Assembly: GCF_026107455.2 (NCBI RefSeq)
Contig: NZ_JAPCHY010000002.1
Coordinates: 1 to 64,000 of the forward strand
Direction of reading: 5' to 3'
Length of the DNA: 64,000 nucleotides
DNA from: Xanthomonas chitinilytica
GTDB lineage: Bacteria > Pseudomonadota > Gammaproteobacteria > Xanthomonadales > Xanthomonadaceae
This document shows, one piece after another, positions 40,715 through 49,703 of this stretch (position 1 is its first letter; each line of letters opens with the position of its first letter). The position numbers and the translations under genes were made by a program. The notes under the pieces were generated by a model that made no database searches, was not told the origin of the DNA, and saw nothing but the letters and a program-made list of their open reading frames with translations.

Positions 40715-41262
40715 CCCACAACACCGCTCCACCGAAGGTCGTCTACGAAGGCAAGTACCAGCGCATGGTCGTGCGCGGCACCTGGGAGTACAGCGAACGC
40801 ACCCACGCCGGCGGCCTGGCCGCGATCATCGTCGCGGTGACCCCGGACGACGAGGTGCTGTTCGTCGAGCAGTTCCGGGTGCCGCTGCAGGCGCCCACCA
40901 TCGAGATGCCGGCCGGGCTGGTCGGCGACATCGAGGCCGGCGAGTCGATCGAGGCGTCGGCCATCCGCGAACTGGAAGAGGAAACCGGCTGGAGCGCCGA
41001 GCACGCCGAAGTGCTGATGATCGGCCCCACCTCGTCCGGCGCCAGCAGCGAGAAGGTCGCCTTCGTCCGCGCCACCGGCCTGCGCAAGGTCGGTGCCGGC
41101 GGCGGCGATGCCAGCGAGGACATCACCGTGCATGCCATCGCGCGCGCGCGCGCGGCGGCCTGGCTGGTGGAGAAGATGGGCGAAGGCTACGAGCTGGACG
41201 CCAAGCTGTGGGCCGGGCTGTGGATGATCGAACACCACCTGGACGGCACCCCGCGTGGCTGA
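40711..41262 (+). CDS. NUDIX hydrolase (ADP-ribose pyrophosphatase-like)
   Basis: The 183-residue protein contains the NUDIX box, starting near residue 71 (GDIEAGESIEASAIRELEEE, then TGW), with the metal-binding REXXEE core intact. The preceding EMPAGLV and the trailing TSSGASSEKV fit nucleoside-diphosphate sugar hydrolases. It starts inside the exonuclease stop and ends inside the amidohydrolase start. Confidence 0.92.
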   Translation: MTHNTAPPKVVYEGKYQRMVVRGTWEYSERTHAGGLAAIIVAVTPDDEVLFVEQFRVPLQAPTIEMPAGLVGDIEAGESIEASAIRELEEETGWSAEHAEVLMIGPTSSGASSEKVAFVRATGLRKVGAGGGDASEDITVHAIARARAAAWLVEKMGEGYELDAKLWAGLWMIEHHLDGTPRG

Positions 41263-42052
41263 CGCCGACCTGCACGTCCTGCCGCCGCTGCTTGGCGAGG
41301 ACGACCCGGCGGTCTACGGCATCCACCGGCAGCAGGGTGCATCGCCGTTCGTGCTGCTGGCCGATCATGCCGGCCAGCAGGTTCCCCGCGCGCTGGCCGG
41401 CCTGGGCCTGCCGCAGGCCGAGCTGGACCGCCACATCGGCTGGGACATCGGCATTGCCGGCACCACCCATGCCCTGTCGCGGGAGCTGGACGCATGGGCG
41501 ATCGAGCAGACGTATTCGCGGCTGCTGATCGACTGCAACCGTCCGCTGGCCTCGCCGACGTTGATTCCGGAGGTGAGCGACCACACCGTGGTGCCGGGCA
41601 ATGCCGGCCTGTCGGCCAGGCAGCGCCAACAGCGCATCGATACGATCCATGCGCCGTACCATGCGCGCATCGGGGCCGAACTGGATGCACGGCGCGATGC
41701 CGGGCGGCCAACGCTGCTGGTGATGATGCACAGCTTCACCCCGGCGATGAACGGCGTGCAGCGGCCCTGGCATGCCGGCGTGCTGTATCACCGCGATACG
41801 CGCTTCGCGCATGCGCTGCTGCAGGCACTGCGCGATGAAGGCGACCTGGTGGTGGGCGACAACGAGCCGTATTCGGTGAGCAGCAGCAGCGACTACGCCG
41901 TGCCGGTGCATGGCGAAGGCCGCGGCCTGGTGCACGTGGAACTGGAGATCCGCCAGGACCTGATCGCCGATGCCGCCGGGCAGCAGGCCTGGGCCGGGCG
42001 CCTGGCCCGGATTTTCACGGCGCTGCAGCCGGCGTTGCTGGCGCTGGAATGA
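41255..42052 (+). CDS. N-formylglutamate amidohydrolase family protein
   Basis: The 265-residue protein has the family pattern of metal ligands and catalytic residues: FVLLADHAGQQVP, HIGWDIGIAGT, LLIDCNRPL, and MMHSFTPAMNG with later VHVELEIRQD. N-formylglutamate hydrolysis is the last step of one histidine degradation route, but no hut genes are near, so the substrate here is open. The GTG start at 41255 overlaps the NUDIX stop. Its last 38 bases overlap the convergent next gene. Confidence 0.9.
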   Translation: MADADLHVLPPLLGEDDPAVYGIHRQQGASPFVLLADHAGQQVPRALAGLGLPQAELDRHIGWDIGIAGTTHALSRELDAWAIEQTYSRLLIDCNRPLASPTLIPEVSDHTVVPGNAGLSARQRQQRIDTIHAPYHARIGAELDARRDAGRPTLLVMMHSFTPAMNGVQRPWHAGVLYHRDTRFAHALLQALRDEGDLVVGDNEPYSVSSSSDYAVPVHGEGRGLVHVELEIRQDLIADAAGQQAWAGRLARIFTALQPALLALE

Positions 42053-42737
42053 TGCCCGCGCTGCGTGCCGGCAGCGCCGGGGTTTGCGACCATGGGAACG
42101 GCTTGTAGCCGCGCACCAGCAGCGGCACGCCGAGGGCGGCGAAATCGGCATCGATCGCCTCGGCACGCCTGCGGTCCAGGCGCTCGCCGAGCACCAGCGG
42201 CAACGCGCGGCAACGGGCCAGGGCCTCGCCCACGGGAATCTCCAGCAACCGGGCCGCGCGCTGCGCCACGAGCTTGACCTGCCCATCCGGACACGCGGCC
42301 AGCACCAGGTCGAACGAAGCGAAGATGCCCGGCCCCACGCCCGCGGCGCGCGCGGCATCCTGCTCGGCCACGGGCGCCGCATCCAGTGCCTCGTCGATGC
42401 CCTCCACCTGCAGGAAGGCATCGTACTCGGCGTAATGCTCCAGCGCGCGGGCATAGTCCTCCAGTACGGACAGCGGGCGCTGGCGCTTCTGCACGTCGAG
42501 CACATCGGCGAAGGTCGCCGGCTCCAGGTACGTCGACAGGCCCAGCGCGCGCGCCGCGGCCGGCACCTCGCCGTCATCGTCGAACGCGGTTTCCTCGTCC
42601 GGCGGCAGCCAGAAGCGCGCCTCCAGCAGGTTCCCGCCGCTGGCATGCACCCAGCCGAAGGATCCCCACACCTCGTCGTCGTCATTGCAGGCGGCGAAGG
42701 CGTCCAGCGTCTGGCGAAGGTCCAGCAGTCGGATCAT
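42015..42737 (-). CDS. Conserved hypothetical protein, acidic
   Basis: The 240-residue protein is soluble and rich in Asp/Glu in its first half (FAACNDDDEVWGSFGWVH), with no recognised motif. The full-length frame has good codon quality. It overlaps the end of the amidohydrolase gene by 38 bases, tail to tail; the last residues are a low-complexity Ala/Pro tail that could be an extension past the ancestral stop. Confidence 0.72.
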   Translation of the reverse strand: MIRLLDLRQTLDAFAACNDDDEVWGSFGWVHASGGNLLEARFWLPPDEETAFDDDGEVPAAARALGLSTYLEPATFADVLDVQKRQRPLSVLEDYARALEHYAEYDAFLQVEGIDEALDAAPVAEQDAARAAGVGPGIFASFDLVLAACPDGQVKLVAQRAARLLEIPVGEALARCRALPLVLGERLDRRRAEAIDADFAALGVPLLVRGYKPFPWSQTPALPARSAGIIPAPATPAAAP

Positions 42738-43330
42738 GCGTCGTCGGCCAGGCTGTCCGGGGACGGGAATTCTACCTGCCGCTGGCGCAGGCCCGGCGCG
42801 GTGACCCCGCCGGGCAGCGCGAACAGCGCCGCGCCGTACGCAGCGCGTGGACCATGCCCTGCAGCGCTTCCGGATCGGTGGCGGCCTGCGCGCCGCCTAC
42901 GGCAGAGGTCGCCATCGCCATCGCCGCCGGCTCCGGCGCACCGTGGTCTGCCGTGCCGTGGCGACCATGCCCGAGGCCACGCCCTGCCGCGGTGCCGGCA
43001 CGCCCTGCCATGCCACGGTCCACACACCGCCATCCAGCGCATACCCTGGCCCATATTCGGCACCACGAGGCCAGGCAGCAGCGCCCCTCTGCCCACACCA
43101 TGCGGCAATGCCACGGCCACCGCCGCGATGTCCGCCGCAACGGCAGCGAAGCCCCCGGCCGGCACCTGCCGCGGCGAGCGCCGGTGCGGCATGCGTTCGG
43201 CGATGCGGGTACCCAAGGTGATGTGGGCCATGGTCGGCAACAGGAAGGCCAGGCCGGCCTGCAGCGATCTCCAGTCCGCAGCCTTCCCGGAAGTACTGCG
43301 TCAGGAAGCGGCGCCGCGCGCGGCGAGCCG
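42738..43330 (-). pseudogene. Decayed MFS drug-type transporter, C-terminal remnant
   Basis: Three minus-strand frames together spell a major facilitator protein. FLTQYFREG (near 43280) is followed by SLQAGLAFLLPTMAHITLG in a second frame, LLPGLVVPNMGQGM, then QGVASGMVATARQ in another frame, and ALQGMVHALRTA near the end. These are hallmarks of the 14-helix DHA2 group. At least three frameshifts are needed and the N-terminal half is missing, with pip directly upstream. The region is dead coding DNA. Confidence 0.75.
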
Positions 43331-43419
43331 GGCATGGCCCGGCTCCATGAACGCCCTGCCGACCGGCAGCTCGGCGGGGCGGCGCCACCAGCGAGCAGCC
43401 CGCATCACCGGTGAGCGAA

Positions 43420-44364
43420 TCAACCGGCGAAGCGGTCGGTGGCGCGCACCAGCGCGTCGACGTTCTCGGCCTCGAACGCGGAGTGGCCCGAGGCCGGGGT
43501 GATTTCCAGCGTCGCCTTCGGCCAGGCCTTGTGCAGGTCCCAGGCGTTGGCCAGCGGGCACACCACGTCGTAGCGGCCGTGCACGATCACGCCGGGGATG
43601 TCGGCGATGCGGTGCGCGTCGCGCAGCAGCTGGTCTTCCACCTCGAAGAAGCCGCCGTTGACGAAGTAGTGGTTCTCGATGCGCGCGAACGCCAGCGCGA
43701 ACTGCGGGTCCTCGTGGCTGTTCACGAAGTCGGTGTCCACGTGCAGGAAGCTGGTGGCGCCTTCCCACACGCTCCAGGCCTTGGCCGCAGCCAGCCGGGT
43801 GGCCTCGTCGTCGCTGGTCAGGCGGCGGTGGAAGGCCGAGATCAGGTCGTGGCGCTCCACCGCCGGGATCGCGTTGACGTAGTGCTCCCAGGCGTCGGGG
43901 AACAGCCGGTTGGCGCCCTCCTGGTAGAACCACTCCAGTTCCCAGCGGCGCAGCATGAAGATGCCGCGCAGCACCAGTTCGGTCACCCGCTGCGGATGGG
44001 CCTGCGCATAGGCCAGCGCCAGGGTCGAACCCCAGCTGCCGCCGAATACCTGCCACCTGTCGATCGCCAGCTTCCCGCGCAGCTTCTCGATGTCGGCCAC
44101 CAGGTCCCAGGTGGTGTTGTCCACCAGATCGGCGTGCGGAGTCGAGCGCCCGGAGCCGCGCTGGTCGAACAGGATGATCCGGTACTTGGCCGGGTCGTGG
44201 AAACGCCGCATCTTGTCGCTGCAGCCGCCGCCCGGGCCGCCGTGCAGCATCACCACCGGCTTGCCGTCGGGGTTGCCGCACTGCTCGAAATACAGGGTAT
44301 GGCGGTCGTCGACCTGCAGCGAGCCGACGTCGAAGGGGGCGATTTCGGGATAGAGCGTGCGCAT
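43420..44364 (-). CDS. pip: Proline iminopeptidase
   Basis: Pip removes N-terminal proline from peptides. The 314-residue alpha/beta hydrolase has the oxyanion HGGPGGG near 41-47, the nucleophile Ser110 in GGSWGS, the FDQRGSGRS stretch, and the C-terminal catalytic Asp (GRYDVVCP) and His (SGHSAF). The start ATG 44364 gives the usual MRTLYPEI beginning. A tandem repeat array fills its upstream region. Confidence 0.96.
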   Translation of the reverse strand: MRTLYPEIAPFDVGSLQVDDRHTLYFEQCGNPDGKPVVMLHGGPGGGCSDKMRRFHDPAKYRIILFDQRGSGRSTPHADLVDNTTWDLVADIEKLRGKLAIDRWQVFGGSWGSTLALAYAQAHPQRVTELVLRGIFMLRRWELEWFYQEGANRLFPDAWEHYVNAIPAVERHDLISAFHRRLTSDDEATRLAAAKAWSVWEGATSFLHVDTDFVNSHEDPQFALAFARIENHYFVNGGFFEVEDQLLRDAHRIADIPGVIVHGRYDVVCPLANAWDLHKAWPKATLEITPASGHSAFEAENVDALVRATDRFAG

Positions 44365-44380
44365 GCGACAGTCCTGGTGC

Positions 44381-44826
44381 GAAAACCGCATTGTATGCGC
44401 GAGCGATTTCGTGGAGCCGAGCTTGCTCGGCTGGGGGATTGCCGGGAAAGCAGCCGAGCAAGCTCGGCTCTACATTGCCGGCCAGCGGCCGAGGGTCACC
44501 CGGTCGCGGTCCTCTCCGGGAGAGCGCGTGTGGGGGGAGAAAACCGCATTGCACGCGCGAGCGATTTCGTAGAGCCGAGCTTGCTCGGCTGGGGGATTGC
44601 CGGGAAAGCAGCCGAGCAAGCTCGGCTCTACGTCGCCGGCCAGTGGCCGAGGGTCACCCGGTCGCGTCCCTCTCCGGGAGAGCGCGTGTGGGGGCGAAAA
44701 CTGCATTGCACGCGCGAGCCATTTCGTAGAGCCGAGCTTGCTCGGCTGGGGGGATTGCCCGGGAAAGCAGCCGAGCAAGCTCGGCTCTACGTCGCCGGCC
44801 AGCGGCCGAGGGTCACCCGGTCGCGG
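44381..44826. repeat. Tandem array of about 157-bp units (REP pair plus copied prmC end)
   Basis: About 2.8 units start at 44381, 44539 and 44696 (periods 158 and 157). Each holds a GTAG-type inverted pair with the core GAGCCGAGCTTGCTCGGCT, as in Stenotrophomonas repeats, and next to it the last roughly 13 codons of prmC (GACCGGGTGACCCTCGG on the minus strand). In the third unit that tail is the real end of prmC, and its TAG stop is part of the GTAG head. The first head reads GTGG. Confidence 0.88.
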
Positions 44827-45632
44827 TCCTCCAGATCGCGCTGCGTGGCGACCTCGGCAAAGCCCGCTTGCCGCAACAATGCACGGATCGCCTCGCCCTG
44901 GTCCCAGCCGTGCTCCAGCAGCAGCCAGCCGCCCGGCACCAGGTGCGCCGGCGCGCCGGCCACGATCTCGCGGATGGCATCGAGCCCGTCGCGGCCCGAT
45001 GCCAGCGCGGCGGCCGGCTCGAAGCGCAGGTCGCCCTGCTGCAGGTGCGGATCGTCGGCGGCGATGTAGGGCGGGTTGCTGACGATCATGTCGAAACGGT
45101 CGCGACCCAGCGCGGCGTACCAGCTGCCGCGCCGGAACCAGACGTTGTCCACCGCATGGGCCTGCGCGTTGCGCACCGCCATCGCCAGCGTCGGCCCCAG
45201 CAGGTCGGTGGCGACCACGCTGGCCAGCGGGCGTTCGCTGGCGATGGACAGCGCGATCGCGCCGCTGCCGGTGCCCAGATCGGCCACCCGCAGCGGCGCG
45301 TCGGCGGGCAGCCGCGCCAACGCCTGCTCCACCAGCAGTTCGGTTTCCGGACGCGGGATCAGCGTATCGCCGCTCACCTGCAGGTCCAGCGTCCAGAACC
45401 CGCGCCGGCCGGTCAGGTAGGCCAGCGGCCGGCCGGCCGTGCGCGCGGACAGCAGCTCCCCGTAGCGCGCGGCCGCCTCAGCCGTCACCGGATCGGTGGC
45501 GTGCGCGAACAGCCATGCGCGCTCGCAGCCCAGCGCATGCAGCAGCAGCAGTTCGGCCTCATGGCGGGCGTCGTCCCCGGACAGGCGCTGCGCGCCCTGC
45601 TTCAGCAACTCGGCAACGGTGGTCACGGACAA
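44787..45632 (-). CDS. prmC: Peptide chain release factor N5-glutamine methyltransferase
   Basis: PrmC methylates the GGQ glutamine of RF1 and RF2. The 281-residue protein has an N-terminal helical domain, the SAM site [15 protein letters not shown], and the signature [12 protein letters not shown]. The start is uncertain: TTG 45632 has an AAGGAA at ideal spacing, GTG 45626 is the alternative, and further upstream the reading is arginine/proline-rich noise. The gene is not next to prfA. Its TAG stop lies inside a repeat head and its final codons are copied twice in the array downstream. Confidence 0.92.
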   Translation of the reverse strand: MSVTTVAELLKQGAQRLSGDDARHEAELLLLHALGCERAWLFAHATDPVTAEAAARYGELLSARTAGRPLAYLTGRRGFWTLDLQVSGDTLIPRPETELLVEQALARLPADAPLRVADLGTGSGAIALSIASERPLASVVATDLLGPTLAMAVRNAQAHAVDNVWFRRGSWYAALGRDRFDMIVSNPPYIAADDPHLQQGDLRFEPAAALASGRDGLDAIREIVAGAPAHLVPGGWLLLEHGWDQGEAIRALLRQAGFAEVATQRDLEDRDRVTLGRWPAT

Positions 45633-46064
45633 CGGGATTCCTTCGTGCGGCACGGGGCCGGGCAAGGTGGACGGGGGCGGAAGCTCTTCGCGGTGGGCCG
45701 GCCTGGCGGATGCGCAGGACGGTCTGGCCGGGAAGCCGGGCCAACGGTGGAAGAACGGGGCGCTCCGGCAGCCGGACAGGATAGGCGCTGGCCGCCCGCC
45801 AGCCCACCGCGGGGTAGCGGAAGCATCCATATGTGCGGCGGCGCACAAATCCATCGAATCTATCGTTCTATTCAGCTTTGTTCAGGTTGATGGCTTGGAT
45901 GGCCCGCATCCGCCCTCAAATCTGGCGTCGGAATGGCCTGAACAGGCTCATCGATAGTTAAAAACTATCAATTCAATCTATTCAATCCATTTGTTTAATT
46001 AGGCAATGCCTATTAATCTGCCCGCCATCTTCTCCACCCACTCCTTCAACCCAGAGGAAATCCG
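45633..46064. other. Divergent control region between prmC and ahpC
   Basis: This 432-base spacer is markedly AT-rich from about 45840 to 46020, unlike the rest of the window. It carries the OxyR-like operator at 45954-45990 and a plausible ahpC promoter (TTGTTT at 45991-45996 and TATTAAT at 46011-46017). A short inverted stretch, CCTGAACAGG, lies near 45938-45947. Confidence 0.6.
45954..45990 (+). promoter_or_regulatory. OxyR operator upstream of ahpC
   Basis: ATAG at 45954 and CTAT at 45965 are separated by 7 bases, a perfect OxyR half-site pair. With the same 7-base steps come ATCT at 45976 and CCAT at 45987, weaker matches to the second pair. It ends next to the ahpC -35 candidate, as expected for activation. 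The oxyR gene itself is 2.5 kb downstream. Confidence 0.75.
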
Positions 46065-46628
46065 ATGTCCCTGATCAACACCCAGGTCCAGCCGTTCAAG
46101 ACCACCGCCTTCCAGAACGGCGAGTTCATCGAGGTCACCGACGCCAGCCTGAAGGGCAAGTGGTCGGTCCTGATCTTCATGCCGGCCGCCTTCACCTTCA
46201 ACTGCCCGACCGAGGTCGAGGACGCCGCCGACAACTACGCCGAGTTCCAGAAGGCCGGTGCCGAGGTCTACATCGTCACCACCGACACCCACTTCTCGCA
46301 CAAGGTGTGGCACGAGACCTCCCCGGCGGTGGGCAAGGCCCAGTTCCCGCTGGTCGGCGACCCGACCCACCAGCTGACCCGCGCCTTCGGCGTGCACATC
46401 GAGGAAGAAGGCCTGGCCCTGCGCGGCACCTTCATCATCAACCCGGAAGGCGTGATCAAGACCCTCGAGATCCACGACAACGCCATCGCCCGTGACGTCT
46501 CCGAGACCCTGCGCAAGCTGAAGGCCGCCCAGTTCGTCGCCGCCAACCCGAACCAGGTGTGCCCGGCGAAGTGGAAGGAAGGCGCCCAGACCATCGCGCC
46601 GTCGCTGGACCTGGTCGGCAAGATCTAA
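46065..46628 (+). CDS. ahpC: Alkyl hydroperoxide reductase subunit C (peroxiredoxin)
   Basis: AhpC reduces hydrogen peroxide, organic peroxides and peroxynitrite. The 187-residue 2-Cys peroxiredoxin has the peroxidatic Cys47 in FNCPTE and the resolving Cys166 in NQVCPAKW, with the usual GGxx-free C terminus of bacterial AhpC. The AGAGGAAA ribosome-binding site is strong. Control by OxyR is indicated by the operator upstream. It is followed by ahpF after a 245-base structured spacer. Confidence 0.98.
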   Translation: MSLINTQVQPFKTTAFQNGEFIEVTDASLKGKWSVLIFMPAAFTFNCPTEVEDAADNYAEFQKAGAEVYIVTTDTHFSHKVWHETSPAVGKAQFPLVGDPTHQLTRAFGVHIEEEGLALRGTFIINPEGVIKTLEIHDNAIARDVSETLRKLKAAQFVAANPNQVCPAKWKEGAQTIAPSLDLVGKI

Positions 46629-46641
46629 AGCCGTACCGCAT

Positions 46642-46669
46642 CCCCATTCCCGCTGCGGCGGGAGTGGGG
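46642..46669 (+). terminator. Hairpin after ahpC (attenuator or mRNA stabiliser)
   Basis: A 12-bp stem (CCCCATTCCCGC with GCGGGAGTGGGG, one G-U pair) with a TGCG loop begins 13 bases after the ahpC stop. It has no T run, so it more likely protects the ahpC message or partly attenuates transcription into ahpF. Confidence 0.55.
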
Positions 46670-46800
46670 GTGAACCGCAGCTGCGCCAAGCCAGCCACGA
46701 GGCGTCGCGGCGACGAACCTGTCGCCAGGCGTGCCGACTCTCCGCCATCGCGGCGAGGCCAGGCCCAGCAAGCCAACCCGGCGCGGCTGCGGTTCACCCC
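46667..46800. repeat. Long interrupted inverted repeat between ahpC and ahpF
   Basis: The arm 46667-46687 (GGGGTGAACCGCAGCTGCGC) and the arm 46780-46800 are inverted copies matching at 20 of 21 positions, with about 92 bases between them that hold smaller hairpins. The left arm shares bases with the hairpin just after ahpC, so the two folds exclude each other. Confidence 0.7.
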
Positions 46801-46873
46801 TATTCCGATCCGGCGACCTGCGCCCGCGCAGCGACGCCACGCTCTTGCCTTGCCCATTTTCAGGAGTTCCCCC

Positions 46874-48469
46874 ATGTTGGACGCCGCTCTGCAAACCCAG
46901 CTCAAGGCCTATCTGGAACGGGTCACCCGCCCCATCCAGATCACCGCCTACGCCGATGACGGCGACAAGTCGCAGGAGATGCTGGGCCTGCTCAACACGC
47001 TGACCACGCTGTCGAGCCGGATCAGCCTGGAAGTCCGTCGCGACGGCGGCGAGCGCACGCCCTCGTTCGCGCTCGGCACCCCGGGCCAGGAGATCAGCCT
47101 GAGCTTCGCCGGCATCCCGATGGGCCACGAGTTCACCTCGCTGGTGCTGGCGCTGCTGCAGGTGGGCGGACACCCGTCCAAGGCCGCGGCCGAGCTGATC
47201 GAGCAGGTGCGCAACCTCGACGGCGACTACCTGTTCGAGACCTATTACTCGCTGTCCTGCCAGAACTGCCCGGACGTGGTGCAGGCGCTGAACCTGGCCG
47301 CGGTGCTGAACCCGCGGATCCGCCACGTCGCCATCGACGGCGCGCTGTTCCAGCCCGAGGTCGAAGCCCGCCAGATCATGTCGGTGCCCACCATCTACCT
47401 CAACGGCGAGGTGTTCGGTGCCGGCCGCATGGGCCTGGAGGAAATCGTCGCCAAGCTCGACACCGGCGCGGCCAGGCGCGATGCCGAGAAGATCGCCGCC
47501 AAGGCGCCGTTCGAGGTGCTGGTGGTCGGCGGCGGCCCGGCCGGCGCGGCCGCGGCGATCTACGCCGCACGCAAGGGCATCCGCACCGGCGTGGCGGCCG
47601 AACGCTTCGGCGGCCAGGTGCTGGACACCATGGCGATCGAGAACTTCATCTCGGTCAAGGAGACCGAGGGCCCGAAGCTGGCCGCGGCGCTGGAACAGCA
47701 CGTGCGCGAGTACGACGTGGACATCATGAACCTGCAGCGCGCGACCCGGCTGCTGCCGGCCGGCGCCGACGGCCTGGTCGAAGTGCAGCTGGAGAATGGC
47801 GCCTCGCTGAAGTCCAGGTCGGTGGTGCTGTCCACCGGCGCGCGCTGGCGGCAGATGAACGTGCCCGGCGAGGAGCAGTACCGCAACAAGGGCGTGGCCT
47901 ACTGCCCGCACTGCGACGGCCCGCTGTTCAAGGGCAAGCGGGTGGCGGTGATCGGCGGCGGCAACTCCGGGATCGAGGCGGCCATCGACCTGGCCGGCAT
48001 CGTCTCGCACGTCACCGTGTTCGAGTTCGACGACAAGCTGCGCGCCGACCAGGTACTGCAGAACAAGCTGCGCAGCCTGGGCAACGTCACCGTCGTCACC
48101 AGCGCGCAGACCACCGAGGTGCTGGGCGACGGCCAGAAGGTCACCGGCCTGATCTACAAGGACCGCGTCGGCGGCGATTCGCACCGGGTCGAGCTGGAAG
48201 GCATCTTCGTGCAGATCGGCCTGCTGCCCAACACCGAGTGGCTCAAGGGCACGCTGGAGCTGTCCGCGCGCGGCGAGATCGTGATCGACGACCGCGGCCA
48301 GACCTCGCTGCCGGGCGTGTTCGCCGCCGGCGACTGCACCACCGTGCCGTACAAGCAGATCATCATCGCCATGGGCGCCGGCTCGGCCGCCGCGCTGAGC
48401 GCCTTCGACCACCTGATCCGCAGTTCGGCCCCGGCCCCGCAGCCCCAGGCGGTGGCCGAGGCTTCCTGA
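46874..48469 (+). CDS. ahpF: Alkyl hydroperoxide reductase subunit F
   Basis: AhpF moves electrons from NADH through FAD and two disulfides to AhpC. The 531-residue protein has an N-terminal tandem thioredoxin domain with the SCQNCPD redox pair near residues 129-132, FAD binding at [14 protein letters not shown], the second redox pair in [11 protein letters not shown] binding at [14 protein letters not shown], and the C-terminal [12 protein letters not shown] 46874 has an AGGAG ribosome-binding site. Confidence 0.98.
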   Translation: MLDAALQTQLKAYLERVTRPIQITAYADDGDKSQEMLGLLNTLTTLSSRISLEVRRDGGERTPSFALGTPGQEISLSFAGIPMGHEFTSLVLALLQVGGHPSKAAAELIEQVRNLDGDYLFETYYSLSCQNCPDVVQALNLAAVLNPRIRHVAIDGALFQPEVEARQIMSVPTIYLNGEVFGAGRMGLEEIVAKLDTGAARRDAEKIAAKAPFEVLVVGGGPAGAAAAIYAARKGIRTGVAAERFGGQVLDTMAIENFISVKETEGPKLAAALEQHVREYDVDIMNLQRATRLLPAGADGLVEVQLENGASLKSRSVVLSTGARWRQMNVPGEEQYRNKGVAYCPHCDGPLFKGKRVAVIGGGNSGIEAAIDLAGIVSHVTVFEFDDKLRADQVLQNKLRSLGNVTVVTSAQTTEVLGDGQKVTGLIYKDRVGGDSHRVELEGIFVQIGLLPNTEWLKGTLELSARGEIVIDDRGQTSLPGVFAAGDCTTVPYKQIIIAMGAGSAAALSAFDHLIRSSAPAPQPQAVAEAS

Positions 48470-48557
48470 GCCACAGCCAGGCCGACGCCCCGGAAACGGG
48501 GCGTTTGCGCCATCATCGCCGGCACGCGGTCCCGCCCTTCCTCTACCGAGAGCTGCC

Positions 48558-49511
48558 ATGAACCTGCGCGACCTGAAATACCTGGTGGCCCTGGCCGAGC
48601 ACAAGCACTTCGGCCGGGCGGCAGCGGCCTGCTTCGTCAGCCAGCCGACGCTGTCCACCCAGATCCGCAAGCTGGAGGAGGAACTGGGCGTGCCGCTGGT
48701 CGAGCGCGCGCCGCGCAAGGTGATGCTGACCCCGGCCGGGCGCGAGGCCGCCGCGCGCGCGCGCGGCATCGTCGCCGAGGTGGAACAGCTGAAGGAGGCC
48801 GCGCGCCGCAGCCGCGACCCGGAAGCCGGCACCGTGCGCCTGGGCATCTTCCCCACCCTCGGCCCCTACCTGCTGCCGCACGTGATCCCGCGCATCCGCG
48901 AGCGCTTCCCGCAGCTGGAACTGCTGCTGGTGGAGGAAAAGAGCGACGTGCTGCTGGAGCAGCTGCGCAACGGCCGCCTGGACGCCACGCTGCTGGCGCT
49001 GCCGCTGCACGACGACCAGCTGCATGCCGAGTTCCTGTTCGAGGAGCCGTTCGTGCTGGCGGTGCCCGACCGCCACCCGCTGGCGCGACGGCAGTCGCTG
49101 GACCTGTCCGAGCTGTCCGAGCAACGGCTGCTGCTGCTGCAGGACGGCCATTGCCTGCGCGACCAGGCGCTGGACGTGTGCCATCTGGCCGGGGCGCTGG
49201 AGAAATCCGAGTTCCAGGCCACCAGCCTGGAAACCCTGCGGCAGATGGTCGCGGCCAACGTCGGCGTGACCCTGCTGCCGCTGCTGGCGGTGAAGCCGCC
49301 GGTGGCGCGCTCGCAGAACATCCACCTGGTCGGCTTCGGCGGCGACACCCGCCCCAGCCGCCGCATCGGCATGGTCTGGCGCCGCAGTTCGGCCATGAAC
49401 GATTTCCTGGAGCAGCTGGCACAGCTGTTCCAGTCGCTGCCGCACGAGCTGTTCACCCTGCCGCCGCAGCCGCCGGCGGGCAGCGACGCCGCCACCACCG
49501 GCACCCACTGA
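48558..49511 (+). CDS. oxyR: Hydrogen peroxide-inducible regulator OxyR
   Basis: This LysR-type regulator has a winged-helix N terminus (MNLRDLKYLVALAEHKHFGR) and a sensing domain in which Cys199 and Cys208 (DGHCLRDQALDVC) sit at exactly the E. coli numbers; they form the regulatory disulfide. Its 317 residues include a Pro-rich tail. It lies 88 bases after ahpF. The ahpC-ahpF-oxyR order is established for Xanthomonas. Confidence 0.97.
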   Translation: MNLRDLKYLVALAEHKHFGRAAAACFVSQPTLSTQIRKLEEELGVPLVERAPRKVMLTPAGREAAARARGIVAEVEQLKEAARRSRDPEAGTVRLGIFPTLGPYLLPHVIPRIRERFPQLELLLVEEKSDVLLEQLRNGRLDATLLALPLHDDQLHAEFLFEEPFVLAVPDRHPLARRQSLDLSELSEQRLLLLQDGHCLRDQALDVCHLAGALEKSEFQATSLETLRQMVAANVGVTLLPLLAVKPPVARSQNIHLVGFGGDTRPSRRIGMVWRRSSAMNDFLEQLAQLFQSLPHELFTLPPQPPAGSDAATTGTH

Positions 49512-49643
49512 CGCCCCGCCGCGGGCACCACGGCTTTCCTTCGCGTTCAGTTCCCGGATGCGCACGCATTGCGCCCGGGGCACCGGCGGCGCGATGATCG
49601 GGATGGGTCGCATCCGGCCCGCATTCTCAGCACAATAGGAACG

Positions 49644-49670
49644 GGCGGTGCCGATGGGGCGCCGCCTTTT
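49644..49670 (+). terminator. Terminator after oxyR
   Basis: A 9-bp stem (GGCGGTGCC with GGCGCCGCC, one wobble pair) with loop GATGG is followed directly by TTTT. It lies in the oxyR-rnk spacer and ends the peroxide-response unit. Confidence 0.7.
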
Positions 49671-49703
49671 GCTTGTCTTTTCAACCACCGCAGGAGTTCC
49701 ACC

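Noticed and set aside
44470..44778. A minus-strand open frame of about 100 codons with internal repeats
   Set aside because: It is produced by the tandem array; the repeats MLGCFPG and RVTLGRW come from the REP units and the copied prmC end.
45848..45880. A second OxyR site in the AT-rich spacer
   Set aside because: ATCTAT and CTAT words occur but not in the 7-base spacing.
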